Assembly: GCA_964471755.1 (NCBI GenBank)
Contig: CAYYJM010000066.1
Coordinates: 1-24,806 of the forward strand
Direction: 5' to 3'
From: CAYYJM01 sp964471755
GTDB lineage: Bacteria; Planctomycetota; Planctomycetia; Gemmatales; Gemmataceae
Length of the DNA stretch: 24,806 nt
This document shows positions 6,351 to 13,905 of the stretch, piece by piece. Every line of letters starts with the position of its first letter. Within the stretch, counting starts at the first letter, position 1. A program made the position numbers and the translations under genes. The notes beneath the pieces were generated by a model. That model was given only the letters and a program-made list of their open reading frames with translations, had not been told where the DNA came from and ran no database searches.

Positions 6351-8813
6351 ATGCGTCTGCTGTCGCTGCTCGTCATCGTGGCCCTGACCGGCGCGGAGCC
6401 GGCTGTCGATCTGCATGGCGACCCGTTGCCGCCCGGGGCCATCGCCCGGCTCGGTACGGTTCGCTTCCGGGCCGCGGGGTGTGTTGGCGTCGTTTATTCG
6501 CCAGACGGCAAATTGCTGGCCACCCGTACGCAGGCTGGCGTCGTCCTGCTCGACGCCCGGATCGGACAGCACGTCGCGACTTTCCGCGGAACCCGCTCCG
6601 GCGAGGTGACCTGCCACACCAACGCCTGCACGTTCTCACGCGATGGACGCTACCTCGCGGCGGGGTTCAGCGCCGGCCCCACGCTTGTCTGGGACATCGC
6701 CACGCGAAAGGTCGTCTGTATGGTGCCCGAACCGGACTTCCAGCATGTCGATTTCGTGGGGTTCACCGGCGCTGGCGGCCTCATCGTTTGCAACGCATGC
6801 GAATTTCGCCTTGTCGATGTCAAGACTGGAAAAGATCGGTTCGTGGTGACGTTGAGCGATGTCCTCGCGACGACCGATCCGCCGCGCGGCGCGTTCTTGG
6901 AAGCGGCTTTGTCACCGGATGGGAACACCCTGGCGCTGCTGGTGGTGGGTAAAGTGGCTGGCAAGGAGGCGTGGACGCTCCGGCTCTTCGACGCCGTGAC
7001 GGGAAAGGAACGGCGACAGTTTCCACTTCACGACTGGTTCCCAGGGGAACCCCGGCTCTTCAGCCCGGACGGCAAGGAGATCCTCGTCCGTGCAGGCCAG
7101 GAGATCGCGTTCTGTGATCCCGTCGATGGCCAGCGCCTCCGCAAGTGGACGTGGCAGCGCCATCAGGGCAATGCCGATTTCCGCGCCATCACGCCGGACG
7201 GCAAGGCGCTCCTGGCCGAGAGCCGGCTCTGGGATGTGCGGACTGGCCGACAACTCCTCCGGTTTCCCGAGCTGTTCATGTACCGGGGCGTCGCCTTCTC
7301 CCCCGACGGGGCTGTACTCGCCGAGGCCACCGGGGACGGCATCGAACGACACGACACGACCACCGGACAGCGAATCCTCCAGAAGCAACCCGGTCACCAA
7401 CGACCCATCAGCGAACTGGCCGCCAGCCCTGATGGCCGGGTTGTCGCCACGATGGCCGACGACGGGCAAACGTGCTTGTGGGATGCCGCCACCGGCCGTC
7501 ACCTCGCATCACTCGGCCTGGAAATACCGAAGGATCCCAGGGCCATCTGGGACCGTCGCTTGCCGCATCGCGGATTCGCGGTCGGTCCGGAGGGCAAGTG
7601 GCTTGTCACGGCCGGGGAACGGCTCGTCCTCTGGGACACCGCGACGAGCGAGGAAGTCCGGGCATTTCCTGGCCACCAGGATGGGGTGTACCGGGTCGTC
7701 GCCACCCCGGACGGACGGCTGCTCCTCTCCAGAGGATTCGATGGTTCGCTCCGCCTGTGGGAAACGGCGACCGGCAGAGAACTGGGTCGGCTGGACGCGG
7801 GCTCCTTTTCGTCGGATGCCATCGCCTTGACAGCGGACGGGAAGACAGCAGCGGTCTTCGCTCACTCGGAGCTGTTGCTCTTCGACACCGCCTCCGGTCG
7901 CCTCCTGCGCAATCTGGGAAAGTTCCCGGCTCGAAGGTTCCCGCGTCCACAGCCCTTCCGGTTGGCGTTCTCCGCCGATGGCCGCACCCTGGCCTCGACC
8001 TGCTGCGATGGTGAGTTCCTCCAGGTGTGGGACGTGGCCAGTGGTCGGATGCGGGTCCTCATCCCGGATCGCGTGAAAGAGGACGACGGAGGGGCGCGGG
8101 ACTTCGCCTTCTCTCCCGACGGTCATTCGCTGCTCTCGGCGGGCAACGGCCTGGTTCGCCTGTGGGAAGTGGCCAGCGGCCAGGAACGCGGCCGGTTCAA
8201 ATCCTCGGCTGAGCGCATCTGCTTCGCGCTGAATGGGCAGGCGGTGGTCACGAATGGATACGACACCACGGCCACGGTCTGGCGACTCGATCGGATCTTC
8301 CCGTTCGCTTCGGCCGCCGAGAAAGCCGCCGCGGACCTGTGGACGGACCTGGCCAGCGCAGACGCCGGTGTTGCCTACCGCGCCATCCAGGCGCTGCGCG
8401 CTGCGCCGGACGTCGCCTTGCCGATATTGAAACGCCACTTGCGCCCGGTACCGCACGCCGAGACGAAACAGGTGGTGAGGTGGATCGCCGACCTCGACGC
8501 CGACGACTTCGACACGCGGGAACGCGCGGCCGTCGCCCTGGCACGGATCGGCGAGGCTGGCCGCTCGGCCATGACGCAGTGCCGGCCAACCAGTGCCGAG
8601 CAGAAGCGGCGTATCGGCGAGTTGCTGAAGACGCTCGATCAGCCCCTCGCAGGAGACCACCTGCGATGCGTCCGGGCCATCGAGGCGCTCGAGGCCATCG
8701 GGACGATGGGAGCTTGTGAGCTACTCGCCGAGATGGCGAAAGGGGCTCCCGGAGCCATCGAGACGGAACAGGCGCGAGCCGCGATGCAGCGATTCTCCAC
8801 GACCAGGCCCTGA
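6351..8813 (+). CDS. Secreted WD40 repeat protein with C-terminal helical domain
   Basis: The 820-residue protein begins with a signal peptide (MRLLSLLVIVALTGA) and a DLHGDPLPPGAIARLGTVRF segment that often precedes WD40 propellers in Gemmataceae. Many WD40 blades follow (about residues 30-645), recognisable by repeated SPDG/TPDG turns and LWD or LWE ends, consistent with two propellers. From about residue 660 a helical region begins (AYRAIQALRAAPDVALPILKRHL, DADDFDTRERAAVALARIG) that resembles HEAT-type repeats. The role is presumably protein binding outside the cytoplasm. An open frame extends 68 codons upstream but lacks a signal peptide and overlaps the DUF1501 start, so 6351 is preferred. 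The gene is divergent from DUF1501 and convergent with the NADAR gene (14-nt gap). Confidence 0.9.
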   Translation: MRLLSLLVIVALTGAEPAVDLHGDPLPPGAIARLGTVRFRAAGCVGVVYSPDGKLLATRTQAGVVLLDARIGQHVATFRGTRSGEVTCHTNACTFSRDGRYLAAGFSAGPTLVWDIATRKVVCMVPEPDFQHVDFVGFTGAGGLIVCNACEFRLVDVKTGKDRFVVTLSDVLATTDPPRGAFLEAALSPDGNTLALLVVGKVAGKEAWTLRLFDAVTGKERRQFPLHDWFPGEPRLFSPDGKEILVRAGQEIAFCDPVDGQRLRKWTWQRHQGNADFRAITPDGKALLAESRLWDVRTGRQLLRFPELFMYRGVAFSPDGAVLAEATGDGIERHDTTTGQRILQKQPGHQRPISELAASPDGRVVATMADDGQTCLWDAATGRHLASLGLEIPKDPRAIWDRRLPHRGFAVGPEGKWLVTAGERLVLWDTATSEEVRAFPGHQDGVYRVVATPDGRLLLSRGFDGSLRLWETATGRELGRLDAGSFSSDAIALTADGKTAAVFAHSELLLFDTASGRLLRNLGKFPARRFPRPQPFRLAFSADGRTLASTCCDGEFLQVWDVASGRMRVLIPDRVKEDDGGARDFAFSPDGHSLLSAGNGLVRLWEVASGQERGRFKSSAERICFALNGQAVVTNGYDTTATVWRLDRIFPFASAAEKAAADLWTDLASADAGVAYRAIQALRAAPDVALPILKRHLRPVPHAETKQVVRWIADLDADDFDTRERAAVALARIGEAGRSAMTQCRPTSAEQKRRIGELLKTLDQPLAGDHLRCVRAIEALEAIGTMGACELLAEMAKGAPGAIETEQARAAMQRFSTTRP

Positions 8814-8827
8814 GCGTGGCTCGTCCC

Positions 8828-9271
8828 TCACTCCGCGCGCAGCTCCTCGCGGATCTCCATGAGTATGCGGCCGAGGCGGTTCCGGCCACTGCCGTCACCG
8901 CCGTCGCCCCAGTAGGAATCGTTCGCCGTGTGTTCGATCAGTTCGGCGTCGTCGGTGCCCAGGAGCAGCGCCCGCAGGTCGGCGTGCTGGCTGAACTTCG
9001 CCCGCACCGCCTGGCGCATCACGTCGTCCTTGACCGCCTCCCAGTCCGGCCGCAGCGGCCGTTTGCGATCGCGACCCAGACGGGCCGCCTCACCCGGAGT
9101 CCGCGCCAGACGGACGGCCTCGCGGTTGACCCGGTCGAGGAACTTCTGCGCCTGAAAGTAATGCTCGGACGTCCGCCAGCGCTGGCCGTCGAGGAAGATT
9201 GGATACCGGGCGAAGTTCGAGAACTCGCCGTAGGGCTCGTGGGTGCTGTAGAAGCGAATCGGCTCGGTCAC
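8828..9271 (-). CDS. NADAR family protein (YbiA-like)
   Basis: The 147-residue protein belongs to NADAR (COG3236). Family features are FYSTHEPYGEFSNFARYPI near the start, TSEHYFQAQKF with Glu36, and DSYWGDG and GRNRLG near the end. Known members are N-glycosidases: some act on riboflavin-pathway intermediates, others remove ADP-ribose from guanine in DNA and protect against DarT-type toxins. Which activity applies here cannot be told. The start is GTG at 9271, whose GTGA overlaps the TGA stop of the upstream 89-aa gene, giving translational coupling and the usual family length. It is last in a run of four small minus-strand genes. I see no DarT-like toxin gene nearby. Confidence 0.9.
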   Translation of the reverse strand: MTEPIRFYSTHEPYGEFSNFARYPIFLDGQRWRTSEHYFQAQKFLDRVNREAVRLARTPGEAARLGRDRKRPLRPDWEAVKDDVMRQAVRAKFSQHADLRALLLGTDDAELIEHTANDSYWGDGGDGSGRNRLGRILMEIREELRAE

Positions 9272-9537
9272 GAGACGGCCTCCGAAAAGCGGGCGCGGCG
9301 GACAGCCTCGGCCTGGAGGAAGTCGAGCAGCGGTTCCATCGGCCAGGAGATCGCCGGCAGGTCGGCAGAGACGGCCAGATCGAGCGCCCGCTTCCGGGCG
9401 TCGGGGAAAGCCTCCGGCCGGCGCTTGCCGAGAACCACGCGGAGGGTTCGGTCGCTGGTGCCGACGTAGGCCGTCTCGCCGTCGGCGGCCAGGGCGTCCT
9501 TGTCGGGGTCGATCAGTAGCTGGTCGAACGAGATCAT
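9268..9537 (-). CDS. Hypothetical small protein coupled to NADAR
   Basis: This is an 89-residue protein I do not recognise. It is mixed alpha/beta in look, with a YVGTSDRTLRVVLGKRRPEAF segment and an acidic, leucine-rich second half, and has no signal peptide or membrane helix. Its stop overlaps the GTG start of the NADAR gene by 4 nt, so the two are very likely translated together. GAGGG lies about 8 nt upstream of the ATG. It could be a partner or regulator of the NADAR enzyme, or an unrelated protein in the same operon. Confidence 0.72.
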   Translation of the reverse strand: MISFDQLLIDPDKDALAADGETAYVGTSDRTLRVVLGKRRPEAFPDARKRALDLAVSADLPAISWPMEPLLDFLQAEAVRRARFSEAVS

Positions 9538-9661
9538 CGCGTGCCCTCGGGATGCCGATCAGACACCGGCCCCCAGAGACGAGTTCACGAGATGCGCCCC
9601 GGCCTCGCGCCGGATGAGCCTCGCGCCGGAGGAACGGTGTCGATCCGACGATCACGCAAGA

Positions 9662-10111
9662 TCACGCTCCTGGGATGACCGGACGTTTCAAGACCAGGAC
9701 GACCGTGCCGTAGATGGAGCCTTCCAGAGCCCGCAAAACGTGTTCGATGTCGTCTCCCTGCCCGAGTTTGCTCGTCCAGCTTCTAGTCACGAGTTGTCGA
9801 GCGGCGTGCGTCGGTACGCCGGCGGCATCGGCGAAGAGGGCGATTTTCTCGAAGCCGGGCTCGAGTTGCTCATCCACGCTGGGGCCGAACCCGACCGTTA
9901 CCAGAGCTTGCCGAAACGCATCGATCGTTTCGAGGGCGAGAACCCCGGCGGGCCAGTGCGTCCGCCGGGCCGGTGAATCGACAGGCCACCACCAGGCATC
10001 GGTAAGCCCCACCGCCCAGGCGATGCAGTTGTAGGTCGCCGTCGGCGAGCTGGTGACGCGGTAGGTCGTTCCGCCGAGGCCGGGGAAGAGACTCTCCAGC
10101 CACGCGCTCAT
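9662..10111 (-). CDS. DUF7689-like protein, putative cysteine hydrolase
   Basis: The 149-residue protein has the family signature YNCIAWAVG with Cys29, then WWWP, later PTHAARQL (His102) and WTSKLGQGDDIEH, and ends with a YGTVVLVLKR strand. I recall this as a widespread family of unknown function (DUF7689). The invariant-looking Cys in an NC-x-A helix start plus a downstream His resembles papain-like or NlpC/P60 hydrolases, so a cysteine peptidase or amidase activity is a reasonable guess, not shown. The start MSAWLESLFPGL at 10111 overlaps the stop of the upstream gene by ATGA and matches the family N-terminus; a longer frame to 10228 is only antisense-like arginine-rich sequence. No signal peptide: cytoplasmic. 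Confidence 0.8.
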   Translation of the reverse strand: MSAWLESLFPGLGGTTYRVTSSPTATYNCIAWAVGLTDAWWWPVDSPARRTHWPAGVLALETIDAFRQALVTVGFGPSVDEQLEPGFEKIALFADAAGVPTHAARQLVTRSWTSKLGQGDDIEHVLRALEGSIYGTVVLVLKRPVIPGA

Positions 10112-10443
10112 TGGTAGCCGTTCTCCCGGCCCCAGCGAACCCAGGCTTCGCTCATCCGCGTGATGTTCCCGACGTCCTCGGCCGGCACGGGGTCTTCGCC
10201 GGTGATCTCGGGCAAGGCCCAGACCCACAACTCGGGCCGGCGCTCGAGATCCGCGAGCATCATCGGCACCACCGCCATTCCCAGGCCGACGATCTCACGG
10301 AAGGCTGGATGCCCGACGATGGCCGAGTACGACGACAGAACGTACGTATCGGCCCTCCAGGCCGCCTCGAGTTCGCGGAAGTGATGGGCGACACTTTCTG
10401 GTGTGGCCCGCGGCGTCAAGGGTGTGAATGGGTGGTTTGCCAT
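10108..10443 (-). CDS. Conserved hypothetical partner of the DUF7689-like gene
   Basis: The 111-residue protein matches a small conserved family I recall from cyanobacteria and planctomycetes, commonly next to the YNCIAWA protein. Features are VAHHFRELEAAWRADTYVLSS, then HPAFREIVGLGMAVVPMML and WALPEITGEDPVPAEDVGN, and ends with MSEAWVRWGRENGY. It looks all-helical and cytoplasmic, with no catalytic motif. Its stop overlaps the next start by 4 nt (ATGA), indicating coupled translation with the downstream putative hydrolase. The start has GAGGA 6-7 nt upstream, and a good -10 box lies about 30 nt before it. A role as inhibitor or adaptor of the downstream protein is inferred from gene order only. 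Confidence 0.82.
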   Translation of the reverse strand: MANHPFTPLTPRATPESVAHHFRELEAAWRADTYVLSSYSAIVGHPAFREIVGLGMAVVPMMLADLERRPELWVWALPEITGEDPVPAEDVGNITRMSEAWVRWGRENGYQ

Positions 10444-10472
10444 GAGGAATCCTCGGGCCAGTTACTCCACCC

Positions 10473-10478
10473 ATTTTA
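10473..10478 (-). promoter_or_regulatory. Probable -10 box for the 10443-8828 gene block
   Basis: The minus strand reads TAAAAT (5 of 6 consensus), about 30 nt before the first ATG of the four-gene block, with a weak TTTCGT 17 nt further upstream. It is positioned to drive the 111-aa gene and probably the genes behind it. Confidence 0.45.
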
Positions 10479-10531
10479 CCCGCAGTCGCCAGGGGACGAA
10501 AGCCGGAATCGAACCGGATGCCTCCGCGAGT

Positions 10532-12211
10532 TCACTCCCCGCCGGCCGGATTCGCCACCGATGCCGTCGTCGGCTTGAGCAGCGCTCGCAGGGCGGCCAG
10601 CTCCACCTCCAACTTGCCCGAGTCGGCTCGCGACCAGCACTTTCGTGCCAGCTCGGCAAAGCGCTGTGCCTCCTCGCCGCGACCCAGTTTCTCGCACAGG
10701 ACCTGCAAGCCCAGGGCCGCTCGCACGCTGCCCGGATCGTGAGCGATCGCCTCCAGGAAGCCCTCCTCGGCGTTTTTGTCGTCGCCACAACGCAGGCCCG
10801 CTTCGCCCCAGGCCTCCATGAAGTAGGCCCCGTTGCCCCAGGCGTGATGGCCGTAGTCGCTCTGGCTCTTGACGGCCGCCTTCGCCAGGAGCTTCAGACC
10901 CGCCTCGCCCGAGCCGGTCGCGCACATGTGCAGCCCCTGCGTCTCCCACAGCTGGTATTCCAGCTTCCGGTCGCTCTTGCGCGATTTGAACGCCTGCTGT
11001 AGCACCTCGACCTCGGCCAGGGCTCGTTTCGGTTCGCCCTTCTTCAGGTAGAGCAACGCCGCCAGATAGCTCTTGCCGACCTTGTCACGCCGACCCATGC
11101 CCGCCAGGATCTTCTCGCAGGTGGCAAAGTCTCGCTCGGCCAGCGCGAGCTTGAAGAAGACCTGATCACGCCGGTAGCCGTTCTTCTCCATCTGCGCCTT
11201 GATCCCACGAGCCTCGGCGAAGCGGCCATCGTGGATCAGCGACGTCAGCAACGTTTCCAGATGATGCGCGTACTGCGAATCGTCCGACGGCTTGACGCCG
11301 AGATACTTGTGGTAGGCGTTCTCCAGCTCGATCGCGCGAGCCGAGCGGTCGCTGGTCTTGTCCCACCGGCCGATGCGCGTCGCCAGGTGAGCCTGCATGT
11401 GGTAGGCGTGCGGCAGGCCCGGCGACGAGGCGATGTAACCGTCCGCGAACGGCATCCCCAGGGCCGGTCGGCGGAACGTCTCGTAGAAGTGGACCAGCTC
11501 ATGGTTCGCTCCGGGATGGAGCGGATCGACCCGCAGCAGGGCCCGGTAGAACGGCACGCCTGCGACGGAACCACCATGCGTGGCCGCATTGTTCGCCATG
11601 TGAGCGCGGAAGAACAGCCCTTCGGTGTCGTCGTCGTGGACGGCGAGCAGACCGTCGAGCGTCGCGATGGCGACCTTCTTGCGAGCCTCGGCATCGCCGA
11701 CGTTGGGAGCGAGGCCCTTGGCCTGCATGCTCGCCAGGATGAGCTGCTGCTCGCGCCAACTGACGTGGTCCTTGAGGGCGTCGGCCTTCTCAAGTGCCTT
11801 GTTCACCAGGCTGCGTTTGCCGTACTTCTCCAGGGCCCGGCTCAGACCCCACCAGGCCATCGCGCACTCCGGATCGTGCAGTGTGGCCGTCTCGAAGCAG
11901 CGTGCGGCCTCGTTCCAGACGTAACTGTAGAAGTAGCCCAGACCCTGATCGAAGAAGCGCTGCGCCTCCGGCGACGAGGTCGCGATGGGATACCGCAGCA
12001 CGCACAGACCGGGAACGTACTTCGCCGGCGTGAGCCCGGTCCAGGGCATCGTGTGCAGGCCGGCATCGGCCAGGCCACCTGTCAGTAGACCGGGCACGGG
12101 CACGACCCGGGCATCGTGATACGGCGTCTTCGCCGGCGCGGTGCCCTGAGCGTGGACCAGCGTCGGACAGCAGGACAGAACGAGCAGGCCACAACAGACG
12201 GCGCGAAGCAT
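10532..12211 (-). CDS. Secreted TPR-containing protein
   Basis: The 559-residue protein has a signal peptide (MLRAVCCGLLVLSCCPTLVHA, cut after HA) and is otherwise soluble, so it is probably periplasmic. It carries scattered tetratricopeptide-like helical pairs: FFDQGLGYFYSYVWNEAARC, then PECAMAWWGLSRALEKYG, and later AALLYLKKGEPKRALAEVEVL and AIAHDPGSVRAALGLQVL. A middle part with HPGANHELVHFYE and LPHAYHMQAHLATRIGRW is histidine-rich and conserved in related proteins, and resembles a metal site, but no enzyme family is clear. Two in-frame ATGs exist, 12220 and 12211. AGGA touches the first and is 9 nt from the second, so 12211 is chosen. It is divergent from the PLP enzyme. Confidence 0.85.
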   Translation of the reverse strand: MLRAVCCGLLVLSCCPTLVHAQGTAPAKTPYHDARVVPVPGLLTGGLADAGLHTMPWTGLTPAKYVPGLCVLRYPIATSSPEAQRFFDQGLGYFYSYVWNEAARCFETATLHDPECAMAWWGLSRALEKYGKRSLVNKALEKADALKDHVSWREQQLILASMQAKGLAPNVGDAEARKKVAIATLDGLLAVHDDDTEGLFFRAHMANNAATHGGSVAGVPFYRALLRVDPLHPGANHELVHFYETFRRPALGMPFADGYIASSPGLPHAYHMQAHLATRIGRWDKTSDRSARAIELENAYHKYLGVKPSDDSQYAHHLETLLTSLIHDGRFAEARGIKAQMEKNGYRRDQVFFKLALAERDFATCEKILAGMGRRDKVGKSYLAALLYLKKGEPKRALAEVEVLQQAFKSRKSDRKLEYQLWETQGLHMCATGSGEAGLKLLAKAAVKSQSDYGHHAWGNGAYFMEAWGEAGLRCGDDKNAEEGFLEAIAHDPGSVRAALGLQVLCEKLGRGEEAQRFAELARKCWSRADSGKLEVELAALRALLKPTTASVANPAGGE

Positions 12212-12220
12212 GATGATCAT

Positions 12221-12224
12221 TCCT
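12221..12224 (-). promoter_or_regulatory. Ribosome binding site that selects the 12211 start
   Basis: AGGA (minus strand) directly adjoins the ATG at 12220 and lies 9 nt before the ATG at 12211. Only the second spacing is workable. Confidence 0.5.
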
Positions 12225-12388
12225 GTGTGATCAGGCCCGTGGCGGGGGAAGTCGGGCAGATATGCTATTGTTGCCAGGAACCGTCCGCAGGGAAAGGAAA
12301 AAGTCCGACGATTTCACCGATCATCACCGCCCGCCGGTTTGCTATCCTGGCGTGGAGTGATCTCCCCGCCGGATAAAGTGAGCCGCCG

Positions 12389-13306
12389 ATGACCACCCCC
12401 GCCGACCGACCCGACGCTCTCGGCTCAACCGAGCCGCTGGTGTCACCGCTGTATCAGTCCTCCGTCTACACGATTCCGGACCTCGACGCTCTCGATCGCA
12501 TCATGGACGGTGTCGAGCCCGGGTTTATCTACGCTCGGGACGGCCATCCCAACGCTCGCCGCCTGGCCGCGGATCTGGCCCGACGGGAAGGCGGCACCTG
12601 GGGCGTGATCACCGGTTCTGGCATGGCCGCCATCAGTGCCGTTCTCCTGGCGACGTGCCAGCCCGGTCAGCGGATCGTCGCCGGCAACCGGCTCTATGGC
12701 CGAACCGTGCAGTTGCTTCAGGACGAACTCGGCCGTCTCGGCGTCTCGACTGCGTTCGTCGATGTCAGCGATCTGGCAGCGGTGCGTGAAGCTCTCCAAA
12801 CGCCGACGCGGGTTCTCTTCGTCGAGACGATGTCGAATCCGTTGTTGCGTCTGGTCGATGTCGCGGCCCTGGCCGACCTGGCCCACGCGGCCGGGGCGCT
12901 GCTCGTCGTCGATAACACCTTCGCGACGCCGGAACTGCTCCGCCCGCTCGACCTCGGAGCCGACGTGGTCATGGAGAGTCTGACCAAGATGATCGCGGGC
13001 CACAGCGATGTCACGCTCGGCTTCCTGGCCAGCAAGGCGGACATCCAGCCGGACATCGCTCGCGTGGTCAGCATCTGGGGTCTGGCCTCGAATCCATTCG
13101 ACTGCTGGCTTGCCGAGCGGGGCCTGGCGACCCTGTCGCTACGCATGCGGACGGCGACTGCCAACGCTGTGGACCTCGCCGACTGGCTGGCGACGCAACC
13201 GGGCGTCGCCCGGGTCGTCTACCCGGGTCGGTCCGACCATCCCGATCACGACCTGGCCCGGCGTCTTTATCCGACTGGTCCGGGGAACATGCTCTGCTTC
13301 GAGCTG
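12389..13306 (+). CDS. Cys/Met-metabolism PLP-dependent enzyme, N-terminal part up to assembly gap
   Basis: These 306 codons encode the N-terminal four-fifths of a trans-sulfuration enzyme (cystathionine gamma-synthase, lyase or O-acyl-homoserine sulfhydrylase type). PLP-site features are visible: Tyr48/Arg50 in FIYARDGHPN, GSGMAAIS for phosphate binding, Asp175 in LVVDNTFATP, and the Schiff-base Lys200 in ESLTKMIAGHSD. The exact substrate cannot be told. The frame ends at GNMLCFEL, directly before 10 Ns. The missing C-terminus is found at 13504-13752 in the matching frame; joining the parts gives 388 residues, the usual size. The start at MTTPAD has only a weak upstream GTGAG. It is divergent from the TPR gene. 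The break is best explained as an assembly fault. Confidence 0.9.
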
Positions 13307-13316
13307 NNNNNNNNNN
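13307..13316. other. Assembly gap (10 Ns)
   Basis: Ten unknown bases mark a scaffold join inside the PLP enzyme gene. The true gap size cannot be known from Ns of round length. Confidence 0.99.
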
Positions 13317-13503
13317 GACCACGGGGACGGCGAGGCGCACGCTCATGAACGCAGCAGCCGCAAGGGCGGCGCGAAGGGGCGGCGTCGCTAGCTGGCCACG
13401 CTGGCCCTCAAATCAACCCCAGCCCCGCCAGCCGCTCGATGTCGCGCAGCTGCGCTTCGCGCAGCGTGGCGGTCTCGGCGGTGATGCCGGCTGCTTCGAG
13501 CTG
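13317..13503. other. Apparently foreign segment interrupting the PLP enzyme gene
   Basis: This stretch does not encode PLP enzyme sequence. It appears to hold the ends of two convergent genes. The plus strand reads an open frame ending in a basic tail (HERSSRKGGAKGRRR, stop near 13391). The minus strand reads a plausible C-terminus (ITAETATLREAQLRDIERL, stop at 13408). It ends in CTGCTTCGAGCTG (13491-13503), which is identical to the 13 nt before the gap (13294-13306). This looks like a chimeric contig end joined at a short shared string. Confidence 0.65.
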
Positions 13504-13752
13504 GCCGGCGGACGACAGGCCGTCAACACCTTCATGCGGAAGGCTCGCCGTGTTCCGTTCAGTCCATCGCTGGGCCACACGATGACGACGTGCAGTCACC
13601 CGGACACGACCTCGCATCGCTACACCGCCCCGGCCGAGAAGCGCCGCCAGGGCATCACCGAGGGGCTGATCCGCCTGTCCGTCGGCTGCGAGGAGGCCGG
13701 GGCGCTGCGGGCCGCGATGGCCGAGGGGCTGGCGAGTGCCGAACGACAATAG
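13504..13752 (+). CDS. C-terminal part of the PLP-dependent Cys/Met enzyme
   Basis: These 82 codons plus stop complete the enzyme that breaks off at 13306. They begin AGGRQAVNTFMRKARRVPF, continue SLGHTMTTCSHPDTTSHRY, and end with the family segment GITEGLIRLSVGCEE. The Arg in LIRLSVG is the family's usual substrate-carboxylate ligand. The frame matches that of the N-terminal part if 13307-13503 is removed. A strong terminator follows 4 nt after the stop. It has no start of its own; treat it as one gene with 12389-13306. Confidence 0.85.
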   Translation, partial: AGGRQAVNTFMRKARRVPFSPSLGHTMTTCSHPDTTSHRYTAPAEKRRQGITEGLIRLSVGCEEAGALRAAMAEGLASAERQ

Positions 13753-13755
13753 AGG

Positions 13756-13790
13756 TGTCCTCCCCTGGCCTGATCAGGGAGGACATTTCT
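13756..13790 (+). terminator. Intrinsic terminator of the PLP enzyme gene
   Basis: TGTCCTCCC pairs with GGGAGGACA (9 bp, extended inward by CTG/CAG with one bulged C) and is followed by TTTCT. It begins 4 nt after the stop codon. Confidence 0.75.
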
Positions 13791-13812
13791 ATCGTTGCCT
13801 GACACAATCCGC

Positions 13813-13840
13813 TTGTTCGGGCCGCCCGGACGTGGATAAT
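13813..13840 (+). promoter_or_regulatory. Possible promoter of the cytochrome c/WD40 gene
   Basis: TTGTTC (13813-13818) and GATAAT (13835-13840) are 16 nt apart and about 66 nt upstream of the cytochrome gene start, after the preceding terminator. The -10 matches 5 of 6 positions and the -35 only 3. Confidence 0.35.
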
Positions 13841-13905
13841 AGCAGCATCCATCCGTTGCCCGGGGGCTCGTATCCTGCCGGGTCCTGCCATGCGGAGTTC
13901 TCACC

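Noticed and set aside
10500..10580. tRNA gene on the minus strand suggested by GGTTCGATTCC
   Set aside because: The T-arm pairs only 4 bp, the acceptor end does not lead to CCA, and the sequence where the anticodon arm should be does not fold. It also overlaps the TPR gene end.
13408..13749. 113-residue minus-strand gene after the gap
   Set aside because: Its upstream two-thirds is antisense to the real C-terminus of the PLP enzyme. Only the last about 28 codons, inside the foreign segment, look coding, consistent with a chimera rather than a gene.
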